Assembly: GCA_019916065.1 (NCBI GenBank)
Contig: CM034236.1
Span: 18,654,805-18,718,804, forward strand
Reading direction: 5' to 3'
DNA from: Vitellaria paradoxa
Lineage: Eukaryota; Streptophyta; Magnoliopsida; Ericales; Sapotaceae
DNA length: 64,000 nucleotides
The position numbers and the translations under genes were made by a program. Under the pieces are notes generated by a model that had not been told where the DNA came from, did no database searches, and worked only from the letters and a program-made list of their open reading frames with translations. The stretch's first letter is position 1, and every line of letters begins with the position of its first letter. Positions 60,795 through 64,000 of the stretch are shown one piece after another.

Positions 60795-60849
60795 TTTTCC
60801 ATTTCTCTCACCTTAGGCAAAATCACCATAATCCGACACCGTCACGATG
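60795..60849 (-). repeat. Gypsy LTR fragment at outer duplication junction
   Basis: CTTTTCCATTTCTCTCACC and the following TTAGG, AAATCACC blocks match 55064-55118 inside the gypsy 5' LTR. The left arm has unrelated text at this position, so the junction lies within a short shared GAAATG(G)AAAAG stretch. Confidence 0.65.
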
Positions 60850-61401
60850 GGTAGCCTAAGCCCTAACCTTGGTAGGTTGGGATGGGAGTGGCTAGGTTGT
60901 ATGAAAAGCTAAGCCAGGATAAGAACCGAGTCAGGCTACGAGTTTACCTAAACCGTTTACATCTCTAATTTGTATCATAGATGTACAATTAGCTTATATA
61001 TTGTTTTACAGTCATTTGTGATTATTTGAATGCCATCTATAACAAAGTGAATGAGTGGTCACTATTTTCTAGTTAGTCATTACTAAGCATGTTAGGACAA
61101 TGTTCTCCCACCCCAAACCCAAAAAAAAAAAAATAAAAAAAAATAAATAAATAAATAAAATATAAAAATCATTAATTAATTTATAGATTTTTTAATTAAT
61201 TACATACAAATTAGTTAGCCCATTCTCAAATTACTTATCATTTTACTCCCCTATTAGTCTTAAGTACTAAGGCTTATTATGACAATTTAAACCCCCATCC
61301 TCCCCAAAATTGATTGACGTCTTTCCTAAATTATTTATGTTATTATTTCCTTTCATTATAATTTTAGACTCACAAATACCTGTTGTAATTCTTTATAACA
61401 A
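60850..61401. other. Unassigned AT-rich flank
   Basis: An A-rich microsatellite (AAAT/AAATA units) lies at about 61121-61165. No gene or repeat family was recognised. Confidence 0.4.
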
Positions 61402-62223
61402 TGTTAAGGCTAAAATTGTATATTGGCAAATCCATGGTCAAAGATAGTGGTGTGTAATGTCTAGACTTAGTGTAGGCTAAGACACTATAGTCTTGAGTCA
61501 TGTAGAAGCGTGAAGGCCTCAGGAAAGCTATGTTTGCATACTACTGGAAGTCCTAAAAAAGCCAAACAAGGTTTGGAATTGATTTATGCAGGATATCCGC
61601 AAGAAGGCTGCAGTTTGGCGCTGGAAAATCCTGAGAGCTGAAATTGAAGATTAAGCCATGTGGGAAGCTCGCTCTGACTCGCGAGATGGCCGTTGGAAGG
61701 CCGCAGGAAGCCGGTGGGTGCGCCATTCCCGTGAGGTATGCAATTCCAGCTTATTTTGATTGGTTCGAGCTCTAGCCGCCTCAATTTGTCTATATATATC
61801 TTCAGGGCATCTTCAGGGATATAGAAAGAGAGAATATACATCAAGTTGGTAAGCCAGAAAAGTCAGAAGGTTCTCTTAATTGCTTAGCCAAGCATACTTG
61901 CTTCTGCATGATTCGAAAGAGTTTGAATCTTTGAAGAGCTGAGGATTCAACATGTGAAGATGCCGAGGATTCGGTGTTGAGCCTTCGAGGAGTCAAAGGA
62001 CTTTCACTAAAGGAGTTGGTGAATCGAGGAGTTGAGCAAATGTCAACAGAGTACATAGTCAAGGAGTCGATCTATCGAGTGGTTGAGTTTGTAACCAACG
62101 TTTGATTTTAGTGAATGTTTTGTTTGAGGTTTCCCTTTATGGGTTTCCTCGTTTTGTTTATCTCACCTTCTATTTATCCCATGATTGTGTGGTTGATTAT
62201 TTGAGATCCTTATTAGCAAACCA
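61402..62223 (+). repeat. 5' LTR of plus-strand copia element
   Basis: It starts TGTTAAGGCTAAAATTG and probably ends AAACCA, 822 bp, almost equal to the related LTR at 42750-43569. A TATATATAT-type box lies near 61790 and the transcript leader would follow. The 5-bp left flank is AACAA. The right LTR is outside the window. The minus-strand ORFs here are shadows. Confidence 0.75.
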
Positions 62224-62235
62224 TGAATTTTTAAT

Positions 62236-62247
62236 TGGTATCAGAGC
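62236..62247 (+). promoter_or_regulatory. Primer binding site of copia element
   Basis: TGGTATCAGAGC, a perfect complement to the 3' end of plant initiator tRNA-Met, lies 12 bp inside the proposed LTR end. Confidence 0.9.
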
Positions 62248-62289
62248 CGGTGCGTTTTTGAGAACCAAACGTGATCTTGGTATTTACTG

Positions 62290-63408
62290 ATGGATCCTCC
62301 TAGAGAAGGCGGTTCGAGTACTAGACCCCTGTGGTTCAATGGCACCAATTATGCATATTGGAAGGTTTAAATGAGAGCTCATCTAATCACATTGAATGTC
62401 AATGTTTGGCTAGCTATTGAAAATGGCTGGGTGAAGCCAACACATTTTGTCGACAATGTAACGGTTGAAAAACCTACGGATATGTGGACGAGGGTAGAGC
62501 AGGAAAAGGCAGAATGGAACAATAAAGCCTTGAGCTCTATTTTCTGTGCAGTCTTCGTGGATAAGTTTAGAAGAATTTCAAGGTGTGAGATTGCTAAGGA
62601 GGCTTGGAAAATACTCTAGTTGACTTATGAAGGAAATTCCACAGTGAAGAAGTCCAAGTTCCAGAAAATAACCTTCGAATTCGAAAATCTGAAGATGTCT
62701 GAAGACGAACATTTTGATAGCTTCTATGCTAGACCCAGCGACATCGTCAATACAAGCTTTAATCTTGGAGAACCTATTCCAAATTGAAAGATTGTGAGTA
62801 AGATTCTCCGATCCTTAGCTTTGTCCTTTTAAGCAAATGTTATAGCTATTGAGGAAGTTAGGGATGTTGATTTAATGAGGGTAGAAGATTTAGTTGGCTC
62901 TCTACAGACTTATGAAGCTGACATAATCAAACCAAAGTCTAGAGGAGTTACCCTAAAAATAGTGAAAGAAGACGAGTCCTCCTCTAGTAATGATGAGTCA
63001 ATCCCTTTTCTTGAAGAAATTGCCATCTACACCAAGAAAATTAGAAAATTCTTCAAAAAGAAGGATAGCAAGCAAGGAAAGATGAAGAAGAATGAGAAAG
63101 TCAAAGGAGAGGAATCTTCAGAAAAGAAGAAGAAGAAGAACAAGTCTAAGGGCGTGAAGTGTTACGAGTGCCAGGGTTATGGTCATATAGCTCAAGACTG
63201 TGGAAATAAGAAGAGCAAGAAGAAGGTACTCAATACAACCCTTGATGATTCAGATGATCAGTCGAGTACCTCCTCTTCTTCAGAAGATTTTTCAAAAAAT
63301 TATACTGCTTTCATGGTTAGAGCTAGTGCTCTCTCAAATTCAGCAGAGTTATCCTCTTCTAAGAGCAAGAAAGAAGAATCCTTTGAAAGTGAAGTTGAAG
63401 AAATTTAG
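62290..63408 (+). pseudogene. Copia gag pseudogene (capsid-like domain, CCHC knuckle)
   Basis: From ATG 62290 the single frame reads MDPPREGGSS, then WFNGTNYAYWKV, a hallmark of copia gag. A stop follows, then MRAHL and the rest of the capsid-like region to FCAVFVDKFRRIS. Further in-frame stops lie near 62617, 62786 and 62830. The frame is then open from 62875 through an acidic/lysine-rich section to the CCHC zinc knuckle CYECQGYGHIAQDC (63160-63201) and stops at 63406. All parts keep the same phase, so only point mutations broke it. The intact family protein packages the element RNA into virus-like particles in the cytoplasm. Confidence 0.88.
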
Positions 63409-64000
63409 ATGAGGAAGTAAACGTTGAAGAGGCCTATGAACAGTTATATCAAGACTGTCATAAACTCCACAAGCAAAATGAGAAGTTGACCGTGAAGAAC
63501 AAGGTGTTGAAAAGGGAAAGAGACAGTCTAAAACTTGCTATGGAAGAACTGCAAGCTAAATTTGAAGGTCTTGAAGTAAACAAGAAAACTCAAGATGAAT
63601 TGATAATAAGTTTGAAGACCAAACTGGATAAAAAAAGATAATGAATTGAAGGATGCCCAAGGGAAGCTGCAAACCATAGAATCCAAGATGAATACTGCAT
63701 CCTCCCAGCTTGATGACACACTTGGGATACAAAGGAACCCATGTGACAATAGAGGACTTGGCTACAGTGACACGCAGAAAACTGCTCCAAAAACAGTTAA
63801 AGCTCCTCAACCAAAGAAAGGTAATCAGTCTAGAGCCTAATTTCAGAAGCCTAAAGGTACGCCCACTAACTTACAACGAAAGTTTGTTCTTATATGTTTT
63901 CATTGTGGTATACCTAGTCACATAAGACCATATTGTCACAAATTATATGGGCTTCCCCTATCCTATGTTGACACTAGGAATTCTTTGAGATCTAATTTTC
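63409..64000 (+). pseudogene. Copia gag-pol continuation: coiled coil and second CCHC
   Basis: After the stop at 63406 a shifted frame gives VEEAYEQLYQDCHKLHKQNE and ERDSLKLAMEELQAKFEGLE, a heptad-rich coiled coil, to about 63640. Near 63885-63940 a second knuckle reads CFHCGIPSHIRPYC followed by HKLYGLPL, as found before the protease in some plant copia polyproteins. Frameshifts separate these parts. The element continues beyond the window, so pol and the 3' LTR cannot be judged. Confidence 0.7.

Larger units (their letters stand above)
55143..60797 (-). repeat. Right arm of long inverted duplication
   Basis: The reverse complement of 29525-33017, enlarged by a 1811-bp TG/CA unit (56238-58048) and a 624-bp hAT-type MITE (59566-60189). 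After removing both, it equals the left arm in length. Its inner part is the beginning of the gypsy 5' LTR. Its outer edge joins directly to another piece of the same LTR at 60795. Confidence 0.9.

Noticed and set aside
61584..62062. Two minus-strand ORFs of 86 and 73 codons
   Set aside because: They lie wholly inside the copia 5' LTR and run opposite to the element.
1..64000. CRISPR arrays, rRNA genes or bacterial-type operons
   Set aside because: No regularly spaced direct repeats with unique spacers and no rRNA text. The window is plant nuclear DNA.

Overview
This is a gene-poor, AT-rich, repeat-dominated stretch of a plant nuclear genome, most likely a eudicot. The evidence is one intron-containing Sm-like gene with plant-type GT/AG splice sites, plus Ty1/copia and Ty3/gypsy LTR retrotransposons primed by initiator tRNA-Met, a RICESLEEPER-type hAT transposase, L1 and RTE LINE pieces, plant tRNA-derived SINEs and TIR-bearing MITEs. 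I cannot name the species.

Only one conserved host gene is visible: LSM5 (U6 snRNA-associated Sm-like protein LSm5). It has four coding exons on the + strand between 17576 and 27415 and encodes 88 intact residues. Its second intron is about 9.1 kb and holds an antisense SINE, an unknown ORF pair, an internally deleted antisense copia element carrying a 189-bp RTE fragment, and a sense L1 reverse-transcriptase fragment.

Layout. 1-2000: unassigned DNA with two MITE-like units and an 81-bp tandem duplication. 2180-4285: a nearly perfect 2-kb palindrome. 4290-6750: a second foldback system whose right arm resumes at 17136-17295. About 6751-17135: a probable hAT transposon filling that gap, itself invaded by a solo LTR (6997-9479, TSD CTTTT) and a 3.7-kb LTR-type unit (9633-13370, TSD ATATT). 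17.5-27.4 kb: LSM5. 27.4-29.5 kb: 3' flank and a non-autonomous repeat. 29525-33017 and 55143-60797: arms of a long inverted duplication about 22 kb apart. They contain the same flank plus the same gypsy LTR terminus, and each was later interrupted by its own insertions: a SINE on the left, a 1.8-kb TG/CA unit and a hAT MITE on the right. Between the arms: a gypsy-type LTR block (35187-40170), copia remnants, a minus-strand copia element with an extra downstream ORF (42750-47557), and a minus-strand chromovirus-like gypsy element (47.6-55.5 kb) with a nested solo LTR. 61402-64000: the 5' part of a copia element (LTR, PBS, broken gag) running off the window.

All transposon coding regions are broken by stops or frameshifts. 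No rRNA, intact tRNA, CRISPR array or virus-derived gene was recognised. The most unusual structures are the two foldback systems beside LSM5 and the inverted duplication, whose arms act as empty-site controls for later insertions.
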